Assembly: GCA_030447585.1 (NCBI GenBank)
Contig: JAUJOO010000003.1
Location: 220,870-262,637 of the forward strand
Length of the DNA stretch: 41,768 nucleotides
Source of the DNA: Nocardioidaceae bacterium
Lineage (GTDB): Bacteria; Actinomycetota; Actinomycetes; Propionibacteriales; Nocardioidaceae
Reading direction: 5' to 3'
Shown: positions 32,284-41,273 of the stretch, piece after piece
How positions within the stretch are numbered: position 1 is the stretch's first letter
How the letters are laid out: each line of letters opens with the position of its first letter
The notes under the pieces: generated by a model
Told to the model about the DNA's origin: nothing
Databases searched by the model: none
What the model saw: only the letters and a program-made list of their open reading frames with translations
Position numbers and translations under genes: made by a program

Positions 32284-33301
32284 AGGCGCTTCAGCAGCGG
32301 CCACACCGGCATCTCCTCGGTCCAGTAGCGCTCGCCGACAAGCACCATCGGCGCCAGCATGTCGGGGTTCGCGTAGTAGTTCTCGCAGGCGTCCTGGAAG
32401 ATCTCCTGCACCGTGCCGGCCGCACCGGGCAGGAAGACGATCCCGGCATCGCAGTGGCGTAGCAGGGTGGCCTCGCGCAGGGAGTTCTGGAAGTACTTCG
32501 CGATCGACGAGGCGAAGACGTTCGGCGGCTCATGACCGTAGAACCACGTGGGTATGCCGACAGACTCCGTGCCCTCGCTCCAGCGACGACGAACCTCGAG
32601 CGCCGTCCGGGCCCAGACCTCCACTGACGGCTGAAAGGTCGGAGCGGCCGCCACGGCTGCCAGCGCCTCCTCGACGACAGAGTCGGGATGCCGGGACAGG
32701 TAGGCACCGAGGTTCGCCGCCTCCATGGCGCCTGGACCGCCACCGGTGGCGACCATCAGGCCCGCCCTAGCGACCCGGTGGCCGAAGCGGGCGGCTTCGG
32801 CATACCTGCGATCGATGCGAGACACGGCGTGCCCCCCATCACACCCACCACCCGGCTCCCATGGAGCCGTTCGTCGAGAGCATCGCCGATCGCATGATCG
32901 TGCAGCGCCCGCGCCACCGCATGAGCGAGATCGTCACCTGGCTCGCGAGTCCAGGCGTAGATCAGGGCATCCGGAGTCAGCTCGTAGTGGCCGGCGTCCA
33001 GCCCGTCGTACAACTCCTCGGGGCTGTAGAGCCCGCCCCGGTAGGGATTAAAAGGCAGCTCAGGGATTGACGGGAAGAGCAGCGCACCGCCTGCCCGCAG
33101 GTGCCCCTCGGCCTGGCCGCCGACCGGGCACCCGAGCAGGATGGCCCCCTGTGGTGCCAGCTGGAGGAGCTGGTCGGTCCGCGCGCGAAGGTCGACGCCC
33201 TGGACACGCCAGCTGCGCATGGAGGTGGCCCCGCCTGCCACGAGCTTGTCGAAGTCCTCGAGCGTCTCGACCTCGACGGTGGGTCCGCTGACTCTTGGCA
33301 C
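32205..33301 (-). pseudogene. LOG-family (lysine decarboxylase-like) protein gene with one frameshift
   Basis: The N-terminal half starts at GTG 33301 (MPRVSGPTVEVETLEDFDKL) and runs through an N-terminal domain to HGSRVVGVMGG. The frame then changes and continues HAVSRIDRRYAEAARFGHRV to the family motif GLMVATGGGPGAMEAANLGA and the second motif LPGAAGTVQEIFQ (PGGxGTxxE-type, with G-A in place of G-G). The break is at a run of six C on the plus strand (32832-32837); seven would restore a protein of about 365 residues. LOG proteins split nucleotide 5'-monophosphates, releasing cytokinin-like bases in the best-studied cases. With only one homopolymer indel, the gene may be intact in the organism. 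Confidence 0.82.
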
Positions 33302-33341
33302 AGCGCGAGCCTACGGCCGTAGCGGAACCCAACAGAAGGTC

Positions 33342-33414
33342 TGCATCGCAAACCACCCTCTACATCGCAGGTTTGCGATGTAGACAGTCCAGTTGGCTTG
33401 TTTACATCGCAAAC
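33342..33414. promoter_or_regulatory. cluster of four TACATCGCAAAC-like sites before the LOG gene
   Basis: TGCATCGCAAAC (33342-33353), TACATCGCAGG (33361-33371), inverted GTTTGCGATGTA (33371-33382) and TACATCGCAAAC (33403-33414). The two middle ones form the palindrome CTACATCGCA-GGTT-TGCGATGTAG (33360-33383). They fill the 122-base gap between the RIO kinase stop and the LOG start, where the LOG promoter must be. This looks like a cooperative operator for a regulator I cannot name. Confidence 0.6.
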
Positions 33415-33423
33415 GCCGAGCGG

Positions 33424-34278
33424 TCACCAGGCTTGGGCGAGCAGCTCGGCCAGCAGCTCGTCGGCGTCCACGTCAAGGCCGCGGGACGCGAACCACCTGC
33501 AGACGTTGCGGCAGTCGCGCAGCAGGAAGTCGACGCCGTTGTGGTTGCCGACGATGTCGAGCACTTGCGGCAGGTCGATGATCACGAGACGTTCACCTTG
33601 GGCCAAGATGTTGTACGGCGACAGGTCCCCATGGGCGAGTCCCCGCCGGGCCAGCACCGCCATGGCCTCCCTTAGCTGCTCGAAGTAGGACTCGACCACC
33701 TCGCGGGGTGGTCTGAGCTGGCCAAGTCGCGGTGCCGCGGCTCCGTCGACCTCGATGTACTCCATCAAGATCTCGGTTCCGTCGATCTGCACGGGATAGG
33801 GCACGGGTACGCCGGCCGACCACAGCGAGCTGAGCGCCGCGAACTCGTGTGCTGCCCACTCGCCGGCCTGCACCTCACGGCCGAAGGCGGTTCCTTTGGC
33901 GGCCGCGCGTCGCTCGCGGCTCTTTCGGATCCGGCGGCCCTCGGTGTACGCCGCGTCCCGGTGGAACTGTCGGTGCTCCGCGCTGCGATAGCGCTTGGCG
34001 GCGAGGACCGACGACCCGTGCGGGTCGCCAGGCACCGCGCGTTCGACCAGGAAGACGTCGGCCTCCTTGCCGGTCTTCAAGACGCCCAGCTCGGTGTCGA
34101 TGGCGGCGTCGGCCGTGACGACCCAGTCGGGACGCGGCTCCGGTCCACGTGCCCCCTTCTCGACCGAGGACCACGTCGACCACCGTTGGTCGTCGCGGAG
34201 GTCGTCGAGCGGTTGGAACGTGAAGTCGGCCGCGGCAAGCGGGCCAGAGCGGCCCTCGCGGGCCAGGTAGTCATGCAT
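33424..34278 (-). CDS. RIO-type serine protein kinase
   Basis: 284 residues. RIO kinases are atypical protein kinases best known from ribosome maturation; bacterial members are poorly studied. The nucleotide loop is GVLKTGKEADVFLV (65-78), the ATP-binding Lys is in LAAKRYR (Lys95), the catalytic loop is H216-G-D218-LSPYN, and the metal Asp235 lies in IIDLPQ. The RIO-specific insert with YTEGRRIRKSRERRAAAKG is present. All key residues are kept, so activity is expected. ATG 34278 is preceded by GAGGAG ten bases upstream, part of which lies in a hairpin. Confidence 0.93.
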   Translation of the reverse strand: MHDYLAREGRSGPLAAADFTFQPLDDLRDDQRWSTWSSVEKGARGPEPRPDWVVTADAAIDTELGVLKTGKEADVFLVERAVPGDPHGSSVLAAKRYRSAEHRQFHRDAAYTEGRRIRKSRERRAAAKGTAFGREVQAGEWAAHEFAALSSLWSAGVPVPYPVQIDGTEILMEYIEVDGAAAPRLGQLRPPREVVESYFEQLREAMAVLARRGLAHGDLSPYNILAQGERLVIIDLPQVLDIVGNHNGVDFLLRDCRNVCRWFASRGLDVDADELLAELLAQAW

Positions 34279-34642
34279 CGTGGTGAAACTCCTCGAGAGA
34301 TGTCGAGGTGTCTCACTTACTCAGCGGTGCGGCGACCTCGACGGTGAAGGGACGCGAGAACGCCCCAGGACAGGGGTAGACATCTCGACGCCTCCTTCGG
34401 TCAGGGCAGACAACGTCTGCGCGCGGTCGTCGCCCGATCGTGACAGAGCCGGGCGGCATCGGACAACCGGTTTTCTGTGGCGAGCCCTGGCGAACGATCC
34501 GACTGTGGCGGTGCTTGTGCCCATGAGAGTCGGATCCTCGCGCTGACCCGGAGGTTGGCCGAGACCGGGCGGTGCACTCGCGCGGCGGGGCGGCGGCAGG
34601 CAGGATGGACACTCGTCGTACCCCCGACAGAGAGGGCGCCTG
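34279..34642. other. intergenic region between the divergent RIO kinase and prpE genes
   Basis: It should hold promoters for both genes, neither of which I can assign. CCTCGA-GAGATG-TCGAGG (34291-34308) is a 6-bp hairpin whose minus-strand right arm includes the GAGG of the RIO kinase ribosome binding site. GCAGAC-AAC-GTCTGC (34406-34420) is a perfect palindrome fit for an operator. No gene was seen. Confidence 0.45.
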
Positions 34643-36529
34643 ATGGGCAACTACCGCGAGGCGTACGACTCGAGCCTGGCCGACCCGGAGTCGTTCTGGG
34701 GAGCCCAGGCAAATCTGGTCGACTGGTTCATCCGCCCTCGGCAGGTGCTCGACGCGTCGGACGCGCCCTTCTACCGCTGGTTCGCCGACGGCGTCATGAA
34801 CACCTGTTACAACGCCCTCGACCGTCACGTGATCAAGGGCCGCGCCGACCAGACGGCGCTCATCTACGACAGCCCGGTCACCGAGACCACAGCGACCGTC
34901 ACCTACGCCGAGCTGCTCGACAGGGTGGCCGCCTTCGGTGGCGTCCTGCGCGCGTTCGGGGTCGGCAAGGGCGACCGGGTGGTCATCTACATGCCCATGA
35001 TCCCCGAGGCGGTCGTTGCAATGCTCGCCTGCGCCCGCGTCGGCGCCGTGCACTCAGTCGTCTTCGGCGGCTTCGCGGCGAACGAGCTCGCCGTCCGCAT
35101 CGACGACGCACAGCCGACAGTTGTCGTGTCCGCGTCCTGCGGGATCGAGGGCGGCCGGGTCGTCCCCTACAAGCCGTTGCTCGACCGGGCGCTGGAGATC
35201 GCCGACCACCAGCCGGAGGGGCTGGTCATCAAGCAACGGCCCCAGTGTGTGGCGGAGATGACCGCCGGGCGTGACATCGACTGGGACACCGCGATCAAGG
35301 CCGGCGCCGGCCAACCTGCCCCGTGTGAGGAGATGGCCGCGACAGATCCGCTGTACATCCTCTACACCTCGGGTACGACGGGTAAGCCGAAGGGGATCGT
35401 GCGCGACAACGGCGGCCACGCCGTCGCCCTGTGCTGGTCGATGGCGAACGTGTACGACATCGCGCCCGGTCAGGTGTGGTGGACCGCCTCCGATGTCGGC
35501 TGGGTGGTCGGACACTCCTACATCGTGTACGCGCCGCTGTTGGTGGGCGCCACGACCGTGCTCTACGAGGGCAAGCCCGTAGGCACCCCGGACGCCGGCG
35601 CGTTCTGGCGGGTGATCTCGCAGCACGGTGTCGAGGCCTTGTTCACCGCCCCGACTGCGATCCGCGCCATCAAGAAGCAGGACCCTGACGGCAAACTTGC
35701 AGCGGAAAACCCGATGCCGACGCTTCGCCACCTCTTCCTCGCTGGGGAGCGGCTCGACCCGGAGACCTACCACTGGGCGTCCGACCTACTTGAGGTCCCG
35801 GTCGTCGACCACTGGTGGCAGACCGAGACCGGCTGGCCGATCGTGGCGAACCTGCGCGGGCTGGAACCGATGCCGATCAAGCCCGGCTCGCCGTCCGTGC
35901 CGGTGCCCGGCTACGACGTGCAGGTGCTCGATGACCACGGCAACCAGTGCGACCCAGGCGCGGAGGGAGCCATCTGCATCAAGCTGCCGCTGCCTCCCGG
36001 AACGCTGCCGACCCTGTGGCGAGACGACGAGCGATTCCTAGCGTCGTACCTCAAGGCGTATGACGGCTACTACCTGTCCGGTGACGGCGGCTACATGGAC
36101 GAGGACGGCTACGTCTACGTGATGGGCCGCACCGACGACGTCATCAACGTGGCAGGCCACCGGTTGTCTACGGGCTCGATCGAGGCTGTGCTCGCCGGAC
36201 ATCCCGATGTCGCTGAGTGCGCAGTCATCGGGGTGGCAGACCCCCTCAAGGGGCAGCTTCCTCGCGGTCTCGTCGTGCTCAAGGCCGGTCACGACGTGGA
36301 TGCCGAGAAGCTGTCGGCCGAGCTGGTGGCCGCCGTGAGGGACCAGATCGGGCCGGTGGCGGCGTTCAAAGACGTGAGCGTGGTCACCGCTCTCCCGAAG
36401 ACGCGGTCGGGCAAGATCTTGCGCAAGGCGATGCGCGAGATCGCCGACGGCGCCGATCCGGCGGTGCCCGCGACCATCGAGGACGCCGACGTGCTGGTGC
36501 AGATCAAGCCCGCCCTGCGTCATCCGTGA
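34643..36529 (+). CDS. prpE: propionyl-CoA synthetase (PrpE-type acyl-CoA synthetase)
   Basis: 628 residues, the same length as E. coli PrpE. It activates propionate (or acetate) with ATP and CoA. Motifs: YREAYDSSLADPESFWG, NTCYNALDRHV, SVVFGGFAANELAVRIDDA, the AMP-binding loop ILYTSGTTGKPKGIVRDNGGHA, ASDVGWVVGHSYIVYAPLL (shared with PrpE more than with Acs), WWQTETGWPI, and the C-terminal PKTRSGKILRKAM with the Lys that is acylated in regulated members. ATG 34643 has AGAGAGGGCG upstream. Acetate activity is possible as well. It is 44 bases before dhaK, but co-transcription is not certain. Confidence 0.92.
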   Translation: MGNYREAYDSSLADPESFWGAQANLVDWFIRPRQVLDASDAPFYRWFADGVMNTCYNALDRHVIKGRADQTALIYDSPVTETTATVTYAELLDRVAAFGGVLRAFGVGKGDRVVIYMPMIPEAVVAMLACARVGAVHSVVFGGFAANELAVRIDDAQPTVVVSASCGIEGGRVVPYKPLLDRALEIADHQPEGLVIKQRPQCVAEMTAGRDIDWDTAIKAGAGQPAPCEEMAATDPLYILYTSGTTGKPKGIVRDNGGHAVALCWSMANVYDIAPGQVWWTASDVGWVVGHSYIVYAPLLVGATTVLYEGKPVGTPDAGAFWRVISQHGVEALFTAPTAIRAIKKQDPDGKLAAENPMPTLRHLFLAGERLDPETYHWASDLLEVPVVDHWWQTETGWPIVANLRGLEPMPIKPGSPSVPVPGYDVQVLDDHGNQCDPGAEGAICIKLPLPPGTLPTLWRDDERFLASYLKAYDGYYLSGDGGYMDEDGYVYVMGRTDDVINVAGHRLSTGSIEAVLAGHPDVAECAVIGVADPLKGQLPRGLVVLKAGHDVDAEKLSAELVAAVRDQIGPVAAFKDVSVVTALPKTRSGKILRKAMREIADGADPAVPATIEDADVLVQIKPALRHP

Positions 36530-36573
36530 CCCGCCGGTTGTGAGTGGTGGCCCGGCGGGCCAAGATGTGCCTC

Positions 36574-37578
36574 ATGAAGAAACTCATCAACGACCCAGCC
36601 GACGTCGTCAAAGAAGCCTTGCTCGGTATCGAGGCCGCTCACCAAGATCGCGTCCGAGTGGACCATGAGAACAAGGTCGTCTACCGCGTGGACGCCCCCA
36701 GGGCAGGCAAGGTGGGGCTCGTGTCGGGAGGCGGCTCCGGGCACGAACCGATGCACGGCGGCTTCGTCGGGCTCGGCATGCTCGACGCCGCTTGTGCAGG
36801 AGAGGTGTTCACCTCGCCGGTGCCTGACCAGATGATGGCGGCCACCAAGGAGGTGGACGGCGGTGCAGGGGTCCTGCACATCGTCAAGAACTACACCGGC
36901 GACGTGCTGAACTTCGAGATGGCCGCGGAGCTGGCCGCCGCCGAGGCGGGCGTCGAGGTGCTGTCCGTCGTCACCGACGACGACGTCGCCGTCCAGGACA
37001 GCCTCTACACCGCAGGCCGGCGAGGTGTCGGCGTCACGGTGCTCCTCGAGAAGATCGTGGGCGCGGCAGCGGAGGAGGGCCGCTCGTTGGGGGAGCTGGC
37101 CGAGCTCGCCACCGCGGTCAACCGCCAGGGCCGAAGCATGGGGATGGCGCTGACATCGTGCACGGTCCCCTCCGCCGGCAGTCCGACGTTCGACCTCCCC
37201 GACGACGAGATGGAGGTGGGGATCGGCATCCATGGCGAGCCCGGCCGCCAGCGCCTTCCGCTGGCACCGGCCAAAGACGTCGCCGCGCTGCTCGTCGACC
37301 CGATCCTGGGTGACCTCCCGTACGGCAACGGCGACCCCGTCATCGCCTTCGTCAACGGCATGGGCGGCACCCCGTTGATCGAGCTGTACCTCATGTTCAA
37401 CGAGGTCTGCCAGCTCCTCGACAAGGCAGGCATCACCGTGGCCCGCTCCCTGGTGGGCAACTACATCACTTCCCTGGAGATGGCCGGCTGCTCCGTCACG
37501 CTGCTGAAGGTCGACGACGACCTCCTCCGCCTGTGGGACGCCCCGGTCAACACGGCTGGTCTGCGCTGGGGGGCCTGA
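36574..37578 (+). CDS. dhaK: dihydroxyacetone kinase, substrate-binding subunit DhaK
   Basis: 334 residues. DhaK binds dihydroxyacetone as a hemiaminal on a histidine, seen as His220 in [48 protein letters not shown], and [14 protein letters not shown] complete the family pattern. ATG 36574 ([12 protein letters not shown]) is the usual N-terminus; ATG 36565 and GTG 36544 are in frame but add atypical residues. It forms the dhaK-dhaL-dhaM set in which DhaL carries ADP and DhaM rephosphorylates it. Confidence 0.96.
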   Translation: MKKLINDPADVVKEALLGIEAAHQDRVRVDHENKVVYRVDAPRAGKVGLVSGGGSGHEPMHGGFVGLGMLDAACAGEVFTSPVPDQMMAATKEVDGGAGVLHIVKNYTGDVLNFEMAAELAAAEAGVEVLSVVTDDDVAVQDSLYTAGRRGVGVTVLLEKIVGAAAEEGRSLGELAELATAVNRQGRSMGMALTSCTVPSAGSPTFDLPDDEMEVGIGIHGEPGRQRLPLAPAKDVAALLVDPILGDLPYGNGDPVIAFVNGMGGTPLIELYLMFNEVCQLLDKAGITVARSLVGNYITSLEMAGCSVTLLKVDDDLLRLWDAPVNTAGLRWGA

Positions 37579-37581
37579 CCG

Positions 37582-38214
37582 GTGTCGACGGTCGACGTCT
37601 CGTCGGTCTCCGGTTGGCTGCGGTCGTACGCCGAGGCGATCAGCGAGCACGCCGCCGAGCTGACCGAACTCGACGCGGCCATCGGCGACGCCGACCACGG
37701 CACCAACATGAACCGCGGCATGCAGGCAGTCGTAGCTGCGATCGACGGCGGCGACTTCGCCGACGTAGCAGCCCTGCTCAAGAAGGCCGGATTGACGATG
37801 GTCAGCACGGTCGGTGGCGCCAGCGGACCGCTCTACGGCACCTTCCTCCTGAGGCTCGGGGGAGCCCTCGACGGCGCCTCAGACATCACCGCAGAGAAGT
37901 TCGGGGCGGCGCTCCGAGCCGGGGTCGAGGGGGTGGTTGCACGTGGCAAGGCCGAGCTCGGTGACAAGACGATGTACGACGCCTGGGTGCCGGCCCTCGA
38001 TGCCTACGACGCTGCCGTAGCGTCCGGGGCAGACCTGCCGGCGGCTCTGCAAGCAGCCGCGGCAGCTGCCGCCCGGGGGCGCGACGAGACGACGGCGATG
38101 GTGGCACGCAAGGGCCGGGCCAGCTATCTGGGGGAGCGCAGCGCCGGCCACCAGGACCCGGGGGCGACGAGCACCACACTCCTGCTGGAGTCGGCGGCTG
38201 CCGCCTTGTCGTGA
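37582..38214 (+). CDS. dhaL: dihydroxyacetone kinase, ADP-binding subunit DhaL
   Basis: 210 residues, GTG start three bases after dhaK. In PTS-dependent kinases DhaL keeps its ADP bound as a coenzyme and passes the phosphate to dihydroxyacetone. The Mg/ADP aspartates are in LDAAIGDADHGTNMNRGM. STVGGASGPLYGTFLLR, KTMYDAWVPALDAY, and KGRASYLGERSAGHQDPGATS follow. Its TGA overlaps the GTG of dhaM. Confidence 0.95.
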   Translation: MSTVDVSSVSGWLRSYAEAISEHAAELTELDAAIGDADHGTNMNRGMQAVVAAIDGGDFADVAALLKKAGLTMVSTVGGASGPLYGTFLLRLGGALDGASDITAEKFGAALRAGVEGVVARGKAELGDKTMYDAWVPALDAYDAAVASGADLPAALQAAAAAAARGRDETTAMVARKGRASYLGERSAGHQDPGATSTTLLLESAAAALS

Positions 38215-40745
38215 TCTCGATCGTCGTCGTCTCGCACAGCCGGGCCTTGGCGGAGGCGGCGGTCGCCCTCGCCGGCGAGATGATCACCGGTGACGAGCGT
38301 CCGCGGGTGGCGGTCGCCGCAGGCCTCGACGAGTCGACGTTCGGAACCAACGCGGCCGCGGTGGCCGAGGCCATCACTGAGGTGGACACCCCGGACGGTG
38401 TCTTGGTCCTGCTCGACCTCGGCAGCGCCATCCTGAGCGCGGAGATGGCGCTGGAGTTCGTCGAGCCTGACGTTGCCGGACGGGTGCGGCTGTCCAGCGC
38501 ACCGCTCGTTGAAGGGCTCGTCGCCGCTGTGGTTCTGGCTTCGACAGGCGCCGACCTCGACGCCGTCACGGAGGAAGCCGAAAGTGGACTGGCCGCCAAG
38601 CGGTTTCATCTCGGCTCAGCGGCAACGGTCAGCGAGACCGGGGCCGATGGGACGCCCGACGCGCCTGCCGACGAGGACTCTGCGGTCGCTGCTGCGGCGA
38701 CCGCCGAGGTCACCGTCTCCAACGCGCACGGCCTGCACGCGCGTCCGGCGGCGAAGGTGGTAGCACTCGTTCGGGGCTTCGATGCCCATGTGACGTTGAC
38801 GAACCTCGACACCGGCCGCGGTCCGGTCAACGCGGGCAGTCTCAGCGCGGTCGCCACCCTGAACGCTCGCAGCGGAAACCGACTTCGGGTTGAGGCGTCG
38901 GGTGACCAGGCCGACGAGGCGGTGCACGCGCTCGAGGAGTTGGCTGCCCGCGGGTTCGACGACCAGCCGGCCGCCGGCTCCGCTGCACCAAGGAGCGAGC
39001 GCGCGGCGGGCAGCGGGCTCGACCTCGCGATGGGGCCGGCACTGGTGAGGAAGACTGACGTGGACACCTCGGCGTACCAAACGGCGGAGCCTGAGACGGA
39101 GAGCCGGCGGTCGCGGGAGGCGGTGGCCACCGTTCGGAGCAGGCTCCACGACCTCGAGCGGCGTACGTCGGAGGAGTCCGGCGCGCAGGCGGGTGCGATC
39201 TTCACCGCCCAGGTCCAGCTGCTGGACGACCCCGACATCACCGGCCCGGTGGATGCCGAGATCGCGGCGGGGATCTCCGCCGTGGAGGCATGGAGCCGAC
39301 AGCTCGACGAGGTGGCCGCGAGGTTCGAGGGGCTCGCCGACGCATACCAACGGGAGCGCGCCGCCGACGTCCGCAGCGTCCGAGCGGCCCTGCTGCGCGC
39401 CCTCACCGGCAAGCCGGACGAGGACCCGGACGCGACCGGGGCACCGGTGATCCTGGTCGTCGACGAGCTCGACGCGGCGACGGCCGCCTCGATCGATGCG
39501 ACCGCCGTGGCGGGGGTCGTCACCGTCGCCCGCGGGACGACCGGCCATGGTGTCATCGTGGCCGCCTCCCGCGGGATCCCGCTGCTGACGGGGGTGGGCG
39601 ACGACGCGGCGGGGGTTCGTACGGGTCAGGTGGTGGCTTTCGACGCGCGCACGGACGCGTTCCTCCCGGAGGTGAGCGAGGCGGACCAGCGACGTTTTGC
39701 AGACCTGGTGGCCGAGCGGTCGCGCGAGCGGATAGAGGTGGTCGAGGCGGCCCGCGGGCCCGCCCTGACGGGCGACGGCCACCGTGTCCCCGTCTTGGCC
39801 AACGTCGCCTCCTTGGCAGACGCCGACAGTGCTCGGGCGAATGGCGCCGAAGGGTCGGGTCTCGTCCGCACCGAGGTGCTGTTCGGCGACCGCGCCGAGG
39901 CGCCAACCGTCGAGGAGCAGACCGAGACGTTCCTGGCGTTGGCCAAGGCGATGGGAGGTGCTCCGCTGACGATCCGGACGTGGGACGTCGGGGGTGACAA
40001 GCCGCTGCCCTTCCTCCCCATGCCGCGTGAAGCGAACCCGTTCCTTGGCGCACGAGGGATCCGGGCGTTCCGTCGGCAGCCGAGGCTTCTGTACGACCAG
40101 CTCACTGCGATCTGCCGGGCGGCGCGCGAGACGCCGATCCGGGTGATGTTCCCGATGGTCTCCAATGCCGGAGAGGTCGCAACCGCGGTGGCGCAGCTGC
40201 GCCACGCGGCGGCGATAGATGCAGTCCTGGTGTCGGGCGAGCGCTCGACCGGTTTCTATGCGTCTGCGGAGACCGGCAGTCAGGCTGCCGCCGAGGCGGG
40301 GAGCGCCGTACCGGAGGGCCTGGACGTCGGGATCATGGTCGAGGTGCCCGCTGCTGCACTGACCATCGAGACCCTGGCCGAGGGTCTGGACTTTGTCAGC
40401 GTCGGAACCAATGACTTGACGCAGTACACCATGGCCGCGGACCGTGGCAACGACGCCGTGGCGGAGCTGGCGGACCCCTTGAGCCCGGCGGTCCTGCGCC
40501 TGATCGACCGCGTCTGCCGACGCGCACCCGACGGCGTGGAGGTGGCTGTCTGCGGAGATCTGGCGAGCCAGCCGAGGGCGGTGCCGCTGCTGCTGGGTCT
40601 CGGAGTGCGCGAGCTGAGCTGTACGCCGCCCAAGGTCCCCGACGTCAAGGCTGCGGTTCGTGGCACCGACCTGGCCGACGCTCGCGCGCTGGCTGCCGAG
40701 GTCCTCACGGCCGGCGAGCCTGCCGAGATTCGCGAGCTCCTCTGA
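38211..40745 (+). CDS. dhaM: DhaM fused to HPr and full-length PTS enzyme I
   Basis: 844 residues, GTG start overlapping the dhaL stop. Domains: EIIA-Man-like DhaM (about 1-133, phosphorylated His9 in VVVSHSRALAEA), a linker, HPr (about 164-250, His176 in NAHGLHARPAAK), and enzyme I (about 270-844). Enzyme I has its phosphohistidine in GTTGHGVIVAASRGIP, the PEP-site stretches GLVRTEVLF, REANPFLGARGIRAF, and DFVSVGTNDLTQYTMA, and Cys in VAVCGDLAS. E. coli DhaM has only an incomplete enzyme I segment and relies on PtsI/PtsH. Here one polypeptide has every step from PEP to DhaL, so the kinase may work without general PTS proteins (inference). Confidence 0.94.
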   Translation: MISIVVVSHSRALAEAAVALAGEMITGDERPRVAVAAGLDESTFGTNAAAVAEAITEVDTPDGVLVLLDLGSAILSAEMALEFVEPDVAGRVRLSSAPLVEGLVAAVVLASTGADLDAVTEEAESGLAAKRFHLGSAATVSETGADGTPDAPADEDSAVAAAATAEVTVSNAHGLHARPAAKVVALVRGFDAHVTLTNLDTGRGPVNAGSLSAVATLNARSGNRLRVEASGDQADEAVHALEELAARGFDDQPAAGSAAPRSERAAGSGLDLAMGPALVRKTDVDTSAYQTAEPETESRRSREAVATVRSRLHDLERRTSEESGAQAGAIFTAQVQLLDDPDITGPVDAEIAAGISAVEAWSRQLDEVAARFEGLADAYQRERAADVRSVRAALLRALTGKPDEDPDATGAPVILVVDELDAATAASIDATAVAGVVTVARGTTGHGVIVAASRGIPLLTGVGDDAAGVRTGQVVAFDARTDAFLPEVSEADQRRFADLVAERSRERIEVVEAARGPALTGDGHRVPVLANVASLADADSARANGAEGSGLVRTEVLFGDRAEAPTVEEQTETFLALAKAMGGAPLTIRTWDVGGDKPLPFLPMPREANPFLGARGIRAFRRQPRLLYDQLTAICRAARETPIRVMFPMVSNAGEVATAVAQLRHAAAIDAVLVSGERSTGFYASAETGSQAAAEAGSAVPEGLDVGIMVEVPAAALTIETLAEGLDFVSVGTNDLTQYTMAADRGNDAVAELADPLSPAVLRLIDRVCRRAPDGVEVAVCGDLASQPRAVPLLLGLGVRELSCTPPKVPDVKAAVRGTDLADARALAAEVLTAGEPAEIRELL

Positions 40746-40982
40746 CCAGGGCGACGACACCCGGCGAGGAAGAAGCCATCAGATCCGATCCTGTCCCACG
40801 CGTTGCGGTGGCGGCCTTCAGTGCTGACGCGTTCGGGAGCGCCGTGGCGATAAGACAGCACGTGCCGGGGGAGCGGTTCGGCATCTCGATCCCCCTCGCC
40901 GCCGGACTTCGCCACCTCGCGTTGTCGCAGTGCTCTTCTCGAGGTCGGACTCGTGTGTGGGTTGCTCCGACTGTCCGCCGTA

Positions 40983-41013
40983 TTGCCCTTCGCCTAAGGG
41001 TGGGATTAGCAAT
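40983..41013 (+). promoter_or_regulatory. candidate promoter/operator of the toxin-antitoxin pair
   Basis: TTGCCC (40983-40988), an 18-base spacer and TAGCAAT (41007-41013) lie just before the ATG at 41022. The inverted repeat CCCTT-CGCCT-AAGGG (40986-41000) overlaps the spacer, where an autoregulating antitoxin would bind. The assignment is tentative; the remaining 240 bases after dhaM show no gene. Confidence 0.35.
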
Positions 41014-41021
41014 CTGATGCG

Positions 41022-41273
41022 ATGAGAATGATGAGTGCTACCGAGGCAAGCCGCTCCTTTGCGGCGCTGTTAGACGACGCTGAGCGCGGCGAAACCGTGG
41101 TGGTGACGCGCGGGGGGAGGCGGGTCGCAGTTATCGGCCCGGCTAGCGCCGGCAATGGTGCGGAGGTCCGCTTGTTGCTGGCCTCTGGCACCCCCGACGA
41201 CGAGTTTGCGAGGGATGTCCGCGCCGCCCGTGGGGCTGTGACCCTCGAAGGGCCGGCGTGGCCCGCCGACTGA
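41022..41273 (+). CDS. Phd/YefM-like (VapB-type) antitoxin
   Basis: 83 residues. SATEASRSFAALLDDAERGETVVVTRGGRRVAVI is the Phd/YefM DNA-binding fold; the remaining 45 residues would wrap the toxin. The start could also be ATG 41028 or 41031. It overlaps the toxin gene by 16 bases, the usual arrangement. It would neutralise the PIN toxin and repress the pair's promoter. Confidence 0.9.
   Translation: MRMMSATEASRSFAALLDDAERGETVVVTRGGRRVAVIGPASAGNGAEVRLLLASGTPDDEFARDVRAARGAVTLEGPAWPAD

Noticed and set aside
32083..32304. A small minus-strand gene downstream of LOG
   Set aside because: An alanine/arginine-rich frame overlapping the LOG end, with no start signal; the same region in the other repeat copy is not open.
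38616..40760. A 714-codon open frame antisense to dhaM
   Set aside because: Long antisense frames are common opposite GC-rich genes; the sequence has no recognisable domain and the sense gene is certain.
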